Assembly (NCBI RefSeq): GCF_016757735.1
Contig: NZ_CP068439.1
Span: 1-64,000, forward strand
From: Aequorivita iocasae
Lineage (GTDB): Bacteria; Bacteroidota; Bacteroidia; Flavobacteriales; Flavobacteriaceae
DNA: 64,000 nt
Direction of reading: 5' to 3'
Shown: positions 41,122-49,900 of the stretch, one piece after another
Layout of the letters: each line of letters starts with the position of its first letter
How positions within the stretch are numbered: position 1 is the first letter of the stretch
The notes under the pieces: generated by a model
The model's database searches: none
What the model saw: the letters and a program-made list of their open reading frames with translations, nothing else
What the model was told of the DNA's origin: nothing
Position numbers and translations under genes: made by a program

Positions 41122-42036
41122 TCAATCGTCTTTTGTGCGAATTTCGTTTAATGCATTATTTTTCTGGTCAGCATATCGAAAGCCGAGTTCCCACCACTTT
41201 GTCATCATTTTCTTATCAAATATCAAAGAATTTGTAGTCAAAACCGTTGGGGTATAATAAAGATTGATAATAACATCTTTATTGGTGGCGACAAATTTTC
41301 CTATACGGATGTTCTGTTTCTCAATACGGTCCGCCATATAATTATGCATATTGATAAGCAACGAAAAAACATTTTTTGATGGAAGCCGGTTGTAATAGGT
41401 AATCTCGGTCTCCAAGACAATTATATCAATATGGGTTGCGCCACGGTTAATCGCCTCTTCAATGGGAACCATGCTTCCAAAACCGCCATCGGCATACTCA
41501 CAGCCGTCCTTTTTTACAAGACTCATAAAAGGGGTAAAATTTGAAGAAATCCAGATCCAGTCCAAAAAATCCTGATACTCAAAATCATTCACACTTTTAT
41601 ATTCCACTTGGTTCAGTGAAAGGTTTGAAACTGTTACAACCACTTCCTTTTTCGAAGCTTTCAGGTTATTGAATTCGATTTCGGTAAAAGTATTTTCAAT
41701 TAGCTTTCGTAAATTTAAGCTTTCGCCAAAGGTTTTCTTTCCTTTCAAAAAATTTCGCAGTACCGTAAAATGGTCGATGGCAATCTGCTTGCCGCCAAAC
41801 TTATCTTCCTTTATCACAAAGGGGCAACTATTAAAAATACTTTTTTGGTTAACCGAAGTATAAACTTCCTTAATTTTTTCCACCTTGTCCAGCGCCAAAT
41901 GGGAAATGAGCAAACTGCCAGTTGAGGTACCTACAAAAAGATCGTAATTGTGGTGCAGTTTCTCCATTAAATACTGTGCCACGCCGCCCGCAAAAGCACC
42001 TTTGCTACCTCCCCCAGATATTACCAACGCCCTCAT
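41122..42036 (-). CDS. Patatin-like phospholipase
   Basis: A 304-residue serine lipase-fold protein. The oxyanion loop is GGGSKGAFAGG (about 8-18), the nucleophile elbow is GTSTGS (G-x-S-x-G, Ser about 39), and the catalytic Asp is in YADGGFGSM (D-G-G). Both parts of the Ser-Asp dyad are present. No signal peptide, so probably cytoplasmic or membrane-peripheral. It overlaps the upstream M1 peptidase gene by four bases (42033-42036), so the two are translated together. The substrate is unknown. Confidence 0.92.
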   Translation of the reverse strand: MRALVISGGGSKGAFAGGVAQYLMEKLHHNYDLFVGTSTGSLLISHLALDKVEKIKEVYTSVNQKSIFNSCPFVIKEDKFGGKQIAIDHFTVLRNFLKGKKTFGESLNLRKLIENTFTEIEFNNLKASKKEVVVTVSNLSLNQVEYKSVNDFEYQDFLDWIWISSNFTPFMSLVKKDGCEYADGGFGSMVPIEEAINRGATHIDIIVLETEITYYNRLPSKNVFSLLINMHNYMADRIEKQNIRIGKFVATNKDVIINLYYTPTVLTTNSLIFDKKMMTKWWELGFRYADQKNNALNEIRTKDD

Positions 42037-44081
42037 TCCTTTATGGTTGAATTTAAATAATTGGCCGCCTTTTCTGAAACCTGCCGACCCAAAACCCGCA
42101 ACTGTTCATGATACTTTTCATTTTGAAGCAAACTATTCATTAATGCCTTTGATGATTTTGCAAAACGCCAAGTTGGGTGAACCGTTGCTTCCACAAGATT
42201 TTTAAGTGTTTCCAAATCCCAAAGCTGAAGTTCGTTTACATACTCAAAAGCCTTTTCGCGAATTTCAAAACTGTAATCTGTGGAAGTATAATTCTTCAAT
42301 TCCTTTAAATAATTCTCTTTTTCAGACATTTCATAGTTATCCGTAAGTAATGCCAAAGCGAGCCACAACTGCCGAATATTTTTATTCTGAAAACCCTCAA
42401 TTCCTTTTGTTTTGTTGAGATATTCGGTTCTTTTCTCTGGAAATTGCATCCACAATTGATACAGCGCGGTTTCTATTGTAACATAGGAAGCATCGTTTAG
42501 CAGATTCTCATATTCCGATTGAAGTTCTTTTGGAATGGTTTGCAACGAAAGCGCAACAGCTTGACGAACATACAAATTGTTACTTTCAAAAGCTATCTTG
42601 TAAAGCGGAAGTGTTTCAGAAAGCGGCTCCTCCGCCAATTGATAAACCGCTTCCTGGCCAATAAAATCATTCGGAAAGGTGAGCGCAGCTTTTAGCTGGA
42701 TTTTTTTATCTGCCAAAGGCGTTGCGCGAAGCGCAGCATTTTCAAAATATTTTTTGATAAATGAAGATTTCAGTAATGATTGATAAGCTTCTTCTGCTTT
42801 AAAAGCGGCCTGTTGTAACCAATCCTTCTCAAAATCTGAAATATCAGTTTGTGAGACAGCTTTCACTTCATTCAAAAAATCATCGGTAGAAACATTTTTG
42901 AATTTATATTTTTCAAGATAGTTTTTGATTGCTGTTTTAAAAGCCTCGTCCCCTATCCTTTCCCGCAAAATATGAAGCGCCCACGCTCCTTTTTGGTAAA
43001 AAGTTAGCGAACTTGCTTTGGGATTTAAAAGCGATTCGCCCTTGCCCTCATCGCTCATTGCCTTTAGCTGCTCGGCGGATTGGTACAATTGCCAGTAATA
43101 ATAGTCTTCCCCAAATATATCTCTCTCGGCCAAAAGTGCGTAATAGGTCGCAAAACCTTCCTGCAGCCAATGGTCTTCATTTGCGGTTTCGGTAACCATA
43201 TCGCCAAACCATTGGTGGGCAAGCTCGTGAGCGTTTACGTTTACGTAATTTCTATCGTTAAACCCTATGGAATCCACCACAAAGGCTTCGGAAAAGAAGG
43301 TGGCGGTGGTGTTTTCCATTCCGGCATACAGAAAATCGCGCAAGGGCACCTGTTTGTAATTTTGCCAAGGATAAGCAACGCCGATCTCCCTTTCCAAAAA
43401 ATCGAAAATCTGTTTGCTGTAGCGATAGGTTGGTTCTACTTTTAGTGAATCTTGAGGTTTGTAATACAATTCAATAGGGATTCCGGAATTTGAAACGAGC
43501 TCTTTTTTATTGAAATCACCAATTGCGAAGGCTACCAAATAGCTGGACATGGGGTTTTTCATATCGAAATGTCGTGCCTCAGGAATCTCACCTAAATCCA
43601 TTAATTTACCATTTGCAATTATAGCATTATCAGCTTGAGCAAATAGAACTAAATCAAACTCAATTTTATCATTAACATCATCAATACTTGGCAACCAATG
43701 TGAAGTATATTTTCCCTGTCCTTGTGTCCAAATCTCATCACCAAAAAAGTAAAGGGTTTGCTTTGGTTTCATCTCATAATAAAAATCTGCTACGTAAGTT
43801 TTCTCTTTTTCAAATTTACCAACAAACCAAATCTTCTTTTCATCAGCAGATATTTTGAATACTTTACTCTTAATTTCGTCGATTTTAATATTTACTGCAT
43901 CCATAAAAATGGAATCGGTTTCTTTCAGCACTTCAAATGTGGCCACAAATCGACCTGCTATTTTTTTTTCCACAACATCGGGCCTAATTAAAGCCTCAAT
44001 CCTCAAAAAATCCACAACATCGGTCTGCTGTGCAAAAGCTGTTACACTTGAAAAGAAAAGCGCAAAAAGAAATTTATTCAT
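42033..44081 (-). CDS. M1-family aminopeptidase (gluzincin)
   Basis: A 682-residue exported metallopeptidase. The signal peptide (1-17) ends TAFAQ. The zinc site is HELAHQWFGD with the downstream Glu in WLQEGFATYYALLAER, and the substrate-anchoring segment AGMENTTATFF is a variant of the GAMEN motif. The C-terminal half (about 440-680) is helical with HEAT-like repeats. Periplasmic N-terminal peptide trimming is the expected role. The patatin gene overlaps its stop. The upstream region to recG carries a REP-like palindrome (44136-44155). Confidence 0.93.
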   Translation of the reverse strand: MNKFLFALFFSSVTAFAQQTDVVDFLRIEALIRPDVVEKKIAGRFVATFEVLKETDSIFMDAVNIKIDEIKSKVFKISADEKKIWFVGKFEKEKTYVADFYYEMKPKQTLYFFGDEIWTQGQGKYTSHWLPSIDDVNDKIEFDLVLFAQADNAIIANGKLMDLGEIPEARHFDMKNPMSSYLVAFAIGDFNKKELVSNSGIPIELYYKPQDSLKVEPTYRYSKQIFDFLEREIGVAYPWQNYKQVPLRDFLYAGMENTTATFFSEAFVVDSIGFNDRNYVNVNAHELAHQWFGDMVTETANEDHWLQEGFATYYALLAERDIFGEDYYYWQLYQSAEQLKAMSDEGKGESLLNPKASSLTFYQKGAWALHILRERIGDEAFKTAIKNYLEKYKFKNVSTDDFLNEVKAVSQTDISDFEKDWLQQAAFKAEEAYQSLLKSSFIKKYFENAALRATPLADKKIQLKAALTFPNDFIGQEAVYQLAEEPLSETLPLYKIAFESNNLYVRQAVALSLQTIPKELQSEYENLLNDASYVTIETALYQLWMQFPEKRTEYLNKTKGIEGFQNKNIRQLWLALALLTDNYEMSEKENYLKELKNYTSTDYSFEIREKAFEYVNELQLWDLETLKNLVEATVHPTWRFAKSSKALMNSLLQNEKYHEQLRVLGRQVSEKAANYLNSTIKE

Positions 44082-44135
44082 TTTAAGAAGAGTAATATTT
44101 TTGAGTTAGCAAATTACAAATTTTAAAGCAATGAG

Positions 44136-44155
44136 ATTCCCGCCTTCGCGGGAAT
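44136..44155. repeat. REP-like palindrome between the M1 peptidase and recG genes
   Basis: ATTCCCGC (44136-44143) and GCGGGAAT (44148-44155) around CTTC, 15 bases before the recG ATG. This short GC-rich palindrome, with context GAGATTCCCGCCTTCGCGGG, is a dispersed element seen in many bacterial genomes; its translation (IPAKAGIS) appears in spurious predicted proteins. Confidence 0.7.
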
Positions 44156-44170
44156 TAGTATTTTCGTTTT

Positions 44171-46276
44171 ATGAATGCCAATTTCCTGCAAACTCCTATC
44201 GACTATCTTAAAGGCGTCGGCCCCAACCGGGCTGATTTGCTTAAAAAGGAGCTTGGCATCCACACCTTTCAGGATTTGCTGAATCTTTTTCCCAATCGTT
44301 ATCTCGATAGAACGCAGTATTACAAAATAGCGCAATTACAGCAAACAAATGCCGAAGTTCAGATTATTGGAAAAATCACACATATAAAAACGGTTGAACA
44401 AAAACGTGGAAAACGTTTGGTCGCTACTTTTATTGATGAAACCGGCAGTATTGAACTTGTTTGGTTTCGTGGGCAAAAGTGGATTCGGGAGAATTTAAAG
44501 TTGAACGTTCCCTACGTAATCTTCGGAAAAACGAATTATTTCAACAATAGTTTCTCCATGCCGCACCCCGAAATGGAATTGCTGGAGGCACATGAAAAAA
44601 GTATCCGTTCTGCCATGCAACCTGTCTATCCTTCCACCGAAAAATTGGGGAACAGCGGCATCACAAATCGAGTGATAAATGGGCTAATGCAACAGCTTTT
44701 TTTGGAGAGCAAAAATGCCTTCGCCGAGACCCTCTCAAAACCCCTTTTGGAACAGTTGAAATTAGCCTCAAAAAAGGAGGCACTTTTTAACATACATTTT
44801 CCGAAAAGTCAAGCGCATTTGGCACGTGCCCAGTACCGATTAAAATTTGAGGAATTGTTCTATATCCAACTGCAATTAATTCGGAAAAACCTCATCCATA
44901 AATCGAAAATTAAGGGTTACACTTTTGATAAAATTGGGCACAATTTCAACACGTTTTTTTCGGAACATTTGCCCTTTGAATTGACCGAAGCGCAGAAGCG
45001 GGTGATCAAAGAAATCCGCAACGATTTAGGAAGCAATGCACAAATGAACCGACTTTTACAGGGCGATGTGGGTTCTGGGAAGACCATAGTAGCGCTAATG
45101 TCAATGTTAATAGCTATTGACAATGGTTTTCAAGCTTGTTTAATGGCCCCAACTGAAATTTTGTCAGTCCAGCATTATAACGGTTTAATTGAAATGTGCA
45201 ATAATCTGAATACCAGTATTGAATTGCTTACTGGTTCAACTAAAACTTCAAAAAGGAAGGAAATTCATGAAAAACTCGAAAACGGCGCATTAAACATCCT
45301 AATTGGCACCCATGCACTGCTCGAAGATAAGGTAAAATTCAAAAATCTGGGGCTTGCAATTGTGGACGAACAACATCGTTTTGGAGTGGAACAACGCAGC
45401 AAATTATGGCACAAAAACGAATATCCGCCACACGTACTTGTTATGACCGCCACCCCCATCCCCCGCACCCTCGCCATGAGCATTTATGGCGACCTCGATA
45501 TTAGCGTAATTGATGAACTTCCACCGGGCAGAAAAGACATCAAAACCGTGCACCGTTTTGATGCGAATAGACTGAAGGTTTTTAGGTTTATAAGAGACGA
45601 AATTTCCAAGGGCCGACAGGTGTATATTGTTTACCCATTGATACAGGAAAGTGAAACGATGGACTATAAAGATTTGATGGATGGATATGAAAGTATTGTG
45701 CGCGAATTTCCACAACCAAAATATCAGGTTTCTATTCTTCACGGACAGATGAAACCAGCCGATAAGGATTATGAGATGAACCGTTTTGTAAAAGGCGAAA
45801 CACAAATTATGGTTGCCACAACCGTTATTGAGGTTGGCGTAAATGTGCCAAACGCCAGCGTGATGATTATTGAAAGTGCCGAACGCTTCGGCTTATCACA
45901 GCTGCACCAATTACGTGGCCGTGTGGGACGTGGTGCGGAACAGAGTTATTGTATTTTAATGACCAGCCATAAACTTTCAGCAGATGCCAAAACCCGTTTG
46001 GAAACCATGGTGCGCACAAGCGATGGCTTTGAAATTGCCGAAGTGGATTTAAAACTACGTGGCCCTGGTGATATGATGGGTACACAACAGAGCGGTGTGC
46101 TAAACCTTCGCATTGCAGACATAGTAAAGGATAGCGAGATATTGAAGATTGCCCGAAGTTATGCTGCCCAAACCCTCAAGGGAGACCCTAATCTTACTTC
46201 CGAAGAAAATATTCCTATAAAAAACACCTATGCCCAACTCGTGAAGTATCGGAATATCTGGAATTATATTTCGTGA
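44171..46276 (+). CDS. recG: ATP-dependent DNA helicase RecG
   Basis: A 701-residue branch-migrating helicase that regresses stalled forks and processes recombination intermediates. It has an N-terminal OB-fold wedge domain (about 55-165), Walker A LLQGDVGSGKTIVALM, the DExH motif DEQHRFG, TATPIPRT (motif III), and QLRGRVGRGAEQSY (motif VI). Length is as expected. The final TGA overlaps a possible short downstream ORF starting with GTG (46273). Confidence 0.97.
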   Translation: MNANFLQTPIDYLKGVGPNRADLLKKELGIHTFQDLLNLFPNRYLDRTQYYKIAQLQQTNAEVQIIGKITHIKTVEQKRGKRLVATFIDETGSIELVWFRGQKWIRENLKLNVPYVIFGKTNYFNNSFSMPHPEMELLEAHEKSIRSAMQPVYPSTEKLGNSGITNRVINGLMQQLFLESKNAFAETLSKPLLEQLKLASKKEALFNIHFPKSQAHLARAQYRLKFEELFYIQLQLIRKNLIHKSKIKGYTFDKIGHNFNTFFSEHLPFELTEAQKRVIKEIRNDLGSNAQMNRLLQGDVGSGKTIVALMSMLIAIDNGFQACLMAPTEILSVQHYNGLIEMCNNLNTSIELLTGSTKTSKRKEIHEKLENGALNILIGTHALLEDKVKFKNLGLAIVDEQHRFGVEQRSKLWHKNEYPPHVLVMTATPIPRTLAMSIYGDLDISVIDELPPGRKDIKTVHRFDANRLKVFRFIRDEISKGRQVYIVYPLIQESETMDYKDLMDGYESIVREFPQPKYQVSILHGQMKPADKDYEMNRFVKGETQIMVATTVIEVGVNVPNASVMIIESAERFGLSQLHQLRGRVGRGAEQSYCILMTSHKLSADAKTRLETMVRTSDGFEIAEVDLKLRGPGDMMGTQQSGVLNLRIADIVKDSEILKIARSYAAQTLKGDPNLTSEENIPIKNTYAQLVKYRNIWNYIS

Positions 46277-46371
46277 AAAATTATAAAATTCTCATAAAAA
46301 AATGGTTTTTAGCGGTGTTTATTTTACCATTTATAACCACTCCTATATTTTTGTTTCAAGCTGAATATTAA
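46273..46371 (+). CDS. Possible 32-residue membrane peptide, overlapping the recG stop
   Basis: A short open frame starts with GTG inside the recG stop codon (GTGA overlap). It encodes VKNYKILIKKWFLAVFILP and then FITTPIFLFQAEY, giving a strongly basic N terminus followed by one hydrophobic helix. The GTGA arrangement matches coupled genes elsewhere in the window (menE). It could be a real small membrane protein or chance, since it has no recognised family. Confidence 0.35.
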   Translation: MKNYKILIKKWFLAVFILPFITTPIFLFQAEY

Positions 46372-46382
46372 GATTTGCTATA

Positions 46383-47042
46383 ATGAAGAACTATCTTTTT
46401 TTATTGATGTTACTATTGCCTTTTTCTTCTATTGCTCAGGACAGTAATTTTGGAAACTGGATTATTTATTTCGGAAACAAGAAAATAGATAATAAATGGA
46501 ATTGGCACCATGAAGTTCAATACCGAAACTACAATGCTATAGGAGACTTGGAACAGTTGTTATTGAGAACGGGCTTTGGCTATAACCTTACCGAAAACAA
46601 TAACAATCTATTGTTGGGGTATGGATATATTTTGAGCGAAAATTATATAGCAAACACAGACGAGAAAAATTCAATAAACGAACACAGAATTTACCAACAG
46701 TTTATTACCCGCCAAAAGATAGCCCGTGTGGGAGTACAGCACCGATATAGGTTTGAGCAGCGCTTTGTGGAAGATGATTTTAAACTTCGCTTTCGCTATT
46801 TTTTGGGACTGAATGTACCATTGAATAATGCCGAATTGATTGAAAAAACCATTTACCTATCTGCCTACAATGAAATTTTTCTTAACACTAAAAATACAGT
46901 TTTTGACAGAAACAGACTATACTCTGGCTTGGGCTATAAGCTGAATAACTCATTAAAGTTTGAAATTGGTTATATGAACCAGTTTTTAGCAGGCGGAAAT
47001 AACAGAGATCAGCTTAACCTAATCACCTCTTTTAATTTTTAA
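46383..47042 (+). CDS. DUF2490 domain-containing protein
   Basis: A 219-residue exported protein, with signal peptide ending SSIAQ (about 1-18). The mature part has alternating beta-strands and begins GNWIIYFGNKKIDNKWNWHH; DUF2490 proteins in Bacteroidetes are probably outer-membrane beta-barrels or porin-like. Repeated Tyr/Asn-rich strands and a Phe as last residue (SFNF) fit outer-membrane barrel insertion. The function is unknown. It is followed by the rel gene. Confidence 0.85.
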   Translation: MKNYLFLLMLLLPFSSIAQDSNFGNWIIYFGNKKIDNKWNWHHEVQYRNYNAIGDLEQLLLRTGFGYNLTENNNNLLLGYGYILSENYIANTDEKNSINEHRIYQQFITRQKIARVGVQHRYRFEQRFVEDDFKLRFRYFLGLNVPLNNAELIEKTIYLSAYNEIFLNTKNTVFDRNRLYSGLGYKLNNSLKFEIGYMNQFLAGGNNRDQLNLITSFNF

Positions 47043-47189
47043 ATACTATATCAAAAAGAAATTACAAGCAAACCCTCTTCTAGATTTAAAAACCTTAGAA
47101 AACGTTTTTTTTTAATTAACAATTAACACACGTCCACTAAGGCCTTATTGCACTTGCCCATTAAAATACTTTTCAATACTTTTAGGTTT

Positions 47190-49394
47190 ATGACAGAAGC
47201 CGCATTAGAAGAAGAGAAAAAGGAGCTCGCAAAGCAGTATAAGCAGTTGCTGAAGATCAGTTATCGCACCCTCACAAAAGACGATAAAAAACTGATTCGC
47301 AGCGCGTTTGATCTTGCTGTTGATGCTCACAAAGAGCAACGTCGCAAAAGTGGCGAAGCCTATATTTTTCACCCTATTGCAGTCGCAAAAATTGTAGCCT
47401 CAGAGATTGGCCTCGATGCCACAAGCATAGCCGCAGCGCTTTTGCACGATGTTGTGGAAGATACCGAATATAAATTGGATGATATTGAGCGCCTGTTCGG
47501 TACCGCCGTAGCCCGGATTGTGGACGGTCTCACTAAGATCGCACACATCTCCATGTCTGAAGACGTTTCCATGCAGGCCGAAAACTTCCGAAAGATGCTA
47601 TTAACGCTTAATGAGGATATTCGAGTAATCATCATAAAAATTGCTGACAGACTGCACAATATGCAAACCATGGACAGCATGCCCCCAGACAAGCAGCGGA
47701 AAATCGCTTCGGAAACTCTTTACATATACGCCCCACTTGCCCACCGGATCGGACTTTATAATATAAAAACCGAACTGGAGGATCTGGGCTTGAAATTCAC
47801 TGAGCCTGACGTTTACGCTGATATTTTAAGCCGAATAAAGGAAAGCAAGGAAGAACAGGATGCTTATATTGAAGCCTTCAACAAGGTGATAAAAAATTCA
47901 CTGGATTCCGAGAACCTGGAATACGAAATAAAGGGGCGGCCAAAATCCATTTTCTCCATACGAAGGAAAATGCTTGCACAAAACGTGAGCTTTGATGAAG
48001 TTTATGACAAATTTGCCGTGCGAATTATTTACAAAAGCACGCCCGAAAACGAAAAATTCTTCGCCTGGAAGATTTATTCTATTGTTACAGATCATTTCCG
48101 CCCCAACCCAATACGGTTGCGCGACTGGATCTCCTCACCAAAATCAACAGGTTACGAAGCACTTCACATTACCGTAATGGGCCCTAAAGGCCGTTGGGTA
48201 GAAGTACAAATTCGCAGCGAACGCATGAACGAAATTGCTGAAAAAGGGTTTGCTGCGCACTACAAATACAAAAACAAGGAAAAGGACGACGGCGGACTTG
48301 AAAACTGGTTGAACAAACTGCAAGACACGCTGGAAAATTCGGAAATAAGCGCCGTAGATTTTGTAGAAGAATTCAAGCTGAATCTATACGCCAAGGAAAT
48401 TTTCGTCTTTACGCCAAAAGGAGACCTGTATTCATTACCTAAAGGCGCAACGGCATTGGATTTCGCGTTTCATATTCACACGGAAATTGGGATGCACACC
48501 CGCGGTACAAAGGTTAACGGAAAATTGGTTCCATTGAGCCACGAACTAAAAAGTGGCGACCAGGTAGAGGTTATTACTTCAGAAAATGCGAAGCCTACCG
48601 CCAACTGGCTAAATTACGCAACAACGGGCCGCGCACGTTCCAAGATAAAATCTTCATTAAAAGATGAAAAGAAACAACTTGCCGAAGAAGGAAAGGTTGT
48701 TCTGGCAAGAAAATTAAAGTCTTTAAAAATAAACCTGGACGATACTACGATCAATCAGCTTGTGGTTTTCTTTAAAGTGAAAACGAGTCTGGATTTGTAC
48801 TACCGCGTGGGCGCAGGAATTATTGACAACCAAAAACTGAAGGATTTTGCCGCGTCGCGAAGCAATGCATTTATTAGCTTCTTCAAAAATAGAATCCGAA
48901 AGCCAGACAAGCCCGAGGACGTAAACAAGGAAGAGATTACAGAAAAGTTTGACCAACTTGTATTCGGCAAAAACGAAGACAAATTGGATTATAAAATGGC
49001 AAACTGCTGCAACCCCATCCCAGGCGATGATGTCTTTGGTTTTGTAACCGTAAACGAAGGTATAAAGGTCCATAAAACCAACTGTCCAAACGCCCTGCAG
49101 CTTCAGAGCAATTATAGTTACCGCATTATGCCCGCCAAATGGATTGATAGTACGCAACGCGAATTTAAAGCCGTGCTGAACATTTCGGGAATTGACACAA
49201 TAGGTTTAGTAAACGAAGTGACAAAAGTGATCTCAAACAACCTTCACATAGATATGAAAAGCGTCCATTTCGATAGTAACGACGGGGTTTTTACGGGCAA
49301 GATTGTAGTTGTGGTAAAAAACAAGTCTATTCTTAATAATCTTGTGGAAAACATCAAAAAAATAAACGGAATTGATAAAGTTACTAGAGCATAA
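47190..49394 (+). CDS. RelA/SpoT-family (p)ppGpp synthetase/hydrolase
   Basis: A 734-residue bifunctional stringent-response enzyme. The HD hydrolase domain has HPIAVAKIVASEIGLD and LLHDVVEDTEY (about 50-90), so hydrolysis looks active. The synthetase domain (about 225-350) contains STGYEALHITVMGPKGRW; a TGS domain follows with DLYSLPKGATALDFAFHIHT; then a cysteine pair in MANCCNPIPGDDV and an ACT domain at the C terminus. The ATG at 47190 (MTEAALEEEKK) is chosen because the upstream in-frame start adds residues outside the family. It ends 27 bases before the Fur-family gene. Confidence 0.93.
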   Translation: MTEAALEEEKKELAKQYKQLLKISYRTLTKDDKKLIRSAFDLAVDAHKEQRRKSGEAYIFHPIAVAKIVASEIGLDATSIAAALLHDVVEDTEYKLDDIERLFGTAVARIVDGLTKIAHISMSEDVSMQAENFRKMLLTLNEDIRVIIIKIADRLHNMQTMDSMPPDKQRKIASETLYIYAPLAHRIGLYNIKTELEDLGLKFTEPDVYADILSRIKESKEEQDAYIEAFNKVIKNSLDSENLEYEIKGRPKSIFSIRRKMLAQNVSFDEVYDKFAVRIIYKSTPENEKFFAWKIYSIVTDHFRPNPIRLRDWISSPKSTGYEALHITVMGPKGRWVEVQIRSERMNEIAEKGFAAHYKYKNKEKDDGGLENWLNKLQDTLENSEISAVDFVEEFKLNLYAKEIFVFTPKGDLYSLPKGATALDFAFHIHTEIGMHTRGTKVNGKLVPLSHELKSGDQVEVITSENAKPTANWLNYATTGRARSKIKSSLKDEKKQLAEEGKVVLARKLKSLKINLDDTTINQLVVFFKVKTSLDLYYRVGAGIIDNQKLKDFAASRSNAFISFFKNRIRKPDKPEDVNKEEITEKFDQLVFGKNEDKLDYKMANCCNPIPGDDVFGFVTVNEGIKVHKTNCPNALQLQSNYSYRIMPAKWIDSTQREFKAVLNISGIDTIGLVNEVTKVISNNLHIDMKSVHFDSNDGVFTGKIVVVVKNKSILNNLVENIKKINGIDKVTRA

Positions 49395-49402
49395 ATTTTA
49401 AG

Positions 49403-49410
49403 TAACTTTG
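49403..49410 (+). promoter_or_regulatory. Candidate -7 box for the Fur-family gene
   Basis: TAACTTTG, an exact TAnnTTTG match, 12 bases upstream of the Fur-family ATG at 49422 and 9 bases after the rel stop. A well-spaced TTG is absent. Confidence 0.4.
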
Positions 49411-49421
49411 CAACCTTAATT

Positions 49422-49895
49422 ATGAGTTCAAAAACAGATATAAACAATCAAGCTATTGTAAAGAACGTTTTCACAGGTTTTCTTGAAGAAAAAGGACACC
49501 GTAAAACGCCGGAACGCTATGCCATTCTCCAGGAAATTTATGATCACGACGACCATTTTGATATAGAGTCGCTATACATAAATATGAAGAATAAAAATTA
49601 CCGCGTAAGCCGTGCCACGCTTTATAATACCATTGAATTGCTTTTGGAGTGCGGTTTGGTACGCAAACACCAGTTTGGCCAGAATCAGGCGCATTACGAA
49701 AAATCATACTTTGATCGCAACCACGACCACGTTATTCTTTCAAACGGAGAGGTGATAGAGTTTTGCGACCCAAGAATACACAGTATCAAAAAAACCATCG
49801 AAGAGGTTTTTAATATAGAAATAACCAACCATTCACTTTATTTCTACGGAAATAAAAAAACACCCGCCACAAACGATGACGGGAACAATCAATAA
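49422..49895 (+). CDS. Fur-family transcriptional regulator
   Basis: A 157-residue metal-responsive repressor. The winged helix is [20 protein letters not shown] and [21 protein letters not shown]; the dimer/metal region has [20 protein letters not shown]. The family's usual CxxC pair for structural zinc is replaced by ILSNG, so this copy would have a different metal site. The gene lies between rel and purA, with 5 bases to purA, and may be cotranscribed with purA. Whether it senses iron, zinc, manganese or peroxide cannot be read from sequence. Confidence 0.9.
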   Translation: MSSKTDINNQAIVKNVFTGFLEEKGHRKTPERYAILQEIYDHDDHFDIESLYINMKNKNYRVSRATLYNTIELLLECGLVRKHQFGQNQAHYEKSYFDRNHDHVILSNGEVIEFCDPRIHSIKKTIEEVFNIEITNHSLYFYGNKKTPATNDDGNNQ

Positions 49896-49900
49896 AAATT

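Noticed and set aside
44123-44335. 70-residue minus-strand frame containing ILIPAKAGISLL
   Set aside because: It is the translation of the REP-like palindrome plus antisense recG sequence, a known cause of spurious predicted proteins.
48723-49157. 144-residue minus-strand frame in the rel gene
   Set aside because: Antisense to the C-terminal half of the RelA/SpoT protein; no motif of its own.
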